From assembly GCA_963556255.1 (NCBI GenBank), contig OY744608.1, forward strand, positions 35,044,599 to 35,108,598: DNA of 64,000 nucleotides. The letters are read 5' to 3'. The position numbers and the translations under genes are program-made. Every line of letters starts with the position of its first letter. Position 1 is the first letter of the stretch. Below, in pieces: positions 61,700 to 64,000 of this stretch. The notes under the pieces were generated by a model. It was not told the DNA's origin, did no database searches, and saw only the letters and a list, made by a program, of their open reading frames with translations. Origin of the DNA: Allolobophora icterica (Eukaryota > Annelida > Clitellata > Crassiclitellata > Lumbricidae).

Positions 61700-64000
61700 C
61701 ATCGAATCCATCCTACTGGACCCACAGAAACTTGATAATTGGCGACGCCTACTAGTTTTCGGAGCTGGGATTTTGGAGGTGCCATTGAGAGGTGGCCGGC
61801 GCCGCAACCTCACACAGCAGGTCAAAAGACGCGTCGACTGCTTCCACGACAGATGGCTAAGCATAGATGAGACCCTCTCCTCGCCGCCCGAGGAAACCTC
61901 CAATCAGCGCAAGCCTTCGACCTTGAACTCGGGTGAGGCGTTGGCTGCGGCGGTAGCCGCAAAGCTGGAGGACGGAAACATCACTGCGGCGGCCCGAATA
62001 ATCTGCTCAGATGACGTTCCTGCACCCATCAACGAGGAAACATTGGAGCTTCTGCGTCAGAAACATCCGGCTCCACCGCTCGACCGTCCAGTCACCCTCT
62101 GCCCGACCTCGACGCCTCTCCAGACCACCGAGACGGAAATACGGACTATGCTTCGCTCCTTCCCGATGGGTTCATCAGGGGGTCCGGACGGCCTAAGACC
62201 CCAACACGTGACGGAACTAACGGGCGATCTGGATGCGGGGCCCGGTTTGCTTGGGGCGCTGACGGCGCTCGTCAATCTTTTACTCGCCGGCACCTGCCCG
62301 CAGGAGATGCGCTCCGTCCTGTTCGGTGGCACGCTCTTTGCTTTGCGTAAAAATTCTGGCGGCCTGAGACCGATAGCAATTGGATACGTACGGCGCAGAT
62401 TGGCCTCAAAATGCGCCAACGCACACGCCATTCCGAGGATTACACCGTACCTGTGCCCCAGACAGTTGGGAGTGGGCGTACCCGGGGGTTGCGAGGCGGC
62501 GATCCACGCCACCAGACGTTTTCTGGCCAACATGAGCTCGGAATCTATAATAGTCAAGTTGGACCTATCAAATGCATTCAACAGCCTACACCGGGACAGC
62601 ATGTTGGCATCGGTCACCGAGATTATTCCGGAACTGGCCGCGTACTGCAACCTAGCCTACGCCGAGCCCTCGTTCCTCCAATTCGGCCGATTCACCATTC
62701 TCTCGCAAGAAGGCGCACAGCAGGGGGATCCCCTCGGGCCCCTGCTTTTCTGCTTACCACTCCAGCCGATTCTGGCCAGGCTAGAATCTCCCCTGGCCTT
62801 CGGATATCTGGACGACCTCACCTTGGGCGGCAGTCCTGACGGGGTGGAAGCGGACGTGGATGTAATCGAGAGAGGTTGCTCAGTCCTGGGCCTCTCGCTC
62901 AACCGCGCCAAGTGCGAACTTATCACCGCGGGCTCCGGGATCAGCGCCGAGAACGCCCTGATGCAGTTTGTCCGCGTGAGCCCATCAACAGCCACACTCC
63001 TAGGGGCCCCGCTTTCATCAACGGAGGCCCTCTCCTCTACCCTCGACACCTGCGTGGCCAACCTCAGGAGGGCGCTCGACAAACTCCAACACATCGACAG
63101 ACAGGGTGCTCTGCTGATACTCAGATGCTCCCTCGGATCGCCGAGGCTCATGCACATATTGAGAAGCACCCCCTGCCACGATCAACCGCTCCTGGGAGTT
63201 TATGATGAGCTGCTACGGGCAGGAGTCGGCCGGATGCTTAACGTCACGATGAACGACGACCAGTGGTCTCAAGCCTCTCTTCCGATTAGGATGGGTGGAT
63301 TGGGAGTAAGGAGGGTGTCCTCGCTGGCACTTCCCGCCTTCTTGGCTTCGGCCGCGGGCACCCTCCAAACCCAGTCCCTCATCTTGGGTACTATTTCGGT
63401 GACCCCCGACGCGGCACATGACTCGGCGAAGACTACCTGGCTTCAGCTTTCTGGGGTCCCGATCCCGACGGTCACGACCGGGCGCGGACAGGCACACTGG
63501 GACAGTCCCCTACTACACGCAGCCCTCTCGGCGCTCGAGGATAAACTTCTTGACCCCTACGACCAGGCGAGACTGAAGGCCTCGCAGTCACCGCACGCCT
63601 CGGACTGGCTACACGCCCTCCCGATCGCTGCTCGCGGCCTCAGACTGGATGACGAGACCATGAGGGTGGCGGTCGGTCTATGATTGGGTCTGGCAATCTG
63701 CGAACCGCACAAATGCGCATGCGGCGCCAACGTCTCGTCCAGAGGCGCGCATGGGCTGTCGTGCTCACTGGGGTTCGGCCGACAAGCTAGGCATAGCAAC
63801 ATCAACGACCTCATCCACCGCAGCCTCAACAGAGCCGGCACCCCGGCAGTCAAGGAGCCGTCCGGCTTATCCAGGTCGGATGGTAAGAGACCGGATGGCC
63901 AGACCCTAATACCGTGGAGCGACGGGCTGTCCCTATTGTGGGACGCGACGGTGGTGGACACGGTGGCCGCCTCTTACATCACAGCAACGGCGGCCACGGC
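61698..64000 (+). mobile_element. Non-LTR retrotransposon with restriction-like endonuclease, truncated
   Basis: GC-rich (clearly above its AT-rich surroundings), open from the AAT array onward with no 5' UTR or start, so 5'-truncated. It carries a reverse transcriptase and, after one in-frame TGA (63681-63683), a CxCG...HxLxC zinc-binding motif and RPDG...WDATVVDT, the layout of the R2/CRE/NeSL/R4-type restriction-like endonuclease. It continues past the right edge. Confidence 0.85.
61773..63683 (+). pseudogene. Reverse transcriptase frame of the retrotransposon, stopped by TGA
   Basis: The first ATG gives 636 codons, but the frame is already open upstream (ESILLDPQKLDNWRRLL), so that ATG is not a true start. 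RT blocks: GGPDGLRPQH (about 136-145), LRPIAIGYVRRRLASKCAN (198-216), KLDLSNAFNS (262-271, first catalytic Asp at 264), QQGDPLGPLL (316-325), GYLDDLTLGG (344-353, catalytic Asp pair at 347-348), LGLSLNRAKCEL. The core looks intact. Translation stops at TGA; the same frame continues LGLAICEPHKCACG to the window end without another stop. The missing N-terminus and the stop make the copy defective. Confidence 0.85.

Noticed and set aside
62057..63961. Large minus-strand frames (197, 170, 94 and 134 codons) and plus-strand frames in other registers
   Set aside because: Shadows of the GC-rich reverse-transcriptase frame.

Overview
This window looks like genomic DNA from an invertebrate deuterostome, most probably an echinoderm or hemichordate. 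It is AT-rich, its genes are split by introns with ordinary GT/AG sites, it carries one large conserved animal gene (par-3), and the 8-mer TAGGCCTA and close variants are strikingly common. The species is inferred from general style; I could not search any database.

Layout. 1-4 kb holds short repeats and small hAT-type elements, several with 8-bp target-site duplications (TSDs). 4144-4471 (minus) is the first coding exon of an ABCA-type lipid transporter that runs off the left edge. 5.2-11.9 kb is repeat-rich: a long TATG array, a foldback module with GGACATTATCCCCC-unit termini, LINE fragments, a 22-bp minisatellite and a GA array. 12.2-14.4 kb (plus) is a gene with an F-box exon joined in phase to a beta-propeller-like exon that ends in a stop codon and is followed by a poly-A signal. 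14.6-28.6 kb has no gene I can support. It is a pile-up of non-autonomous DNA transposons, including a three-level nest at 19.2-20.4 kb, plus a cryptic 270-bp tandem repeat.

29.4-60.3 kb (plus) is the cell-polarity scaffold gene par-3 (PARD3/Bazooka). I resolve 19 exons whose intron phases fit together at every junction, given one donor choice at exon 5. They encode the N-terminal oligomerisation domain, PDZ1, PDZ2, the aPKC-binding region, a basic membrane-binding segment and a tyrosine-rich tail. I find no exon for the third PDZ domain. The introns hold L2/CR1-like LINE copies, tRNA-related SINEs, a piggyBac-like MITE, a roughly 1.4-kb terminal-inverted-repeat (TIR) element, hairpins, and a 1.6-kb satellite carrying RFX-type X-box palindromes.

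61.7-64 kb (plus) is a 5'-truncated, GC-rich non-LTR retrotransposon with a reverse transcriptase and a restriction-like endonuclease motif. Its long reading frame is broken by a single TGA and it runs off the right edge.

The three host genes show no sign of working together. Most of the DNA is mobile-element sediment around and inside one very conserved polarity gene.
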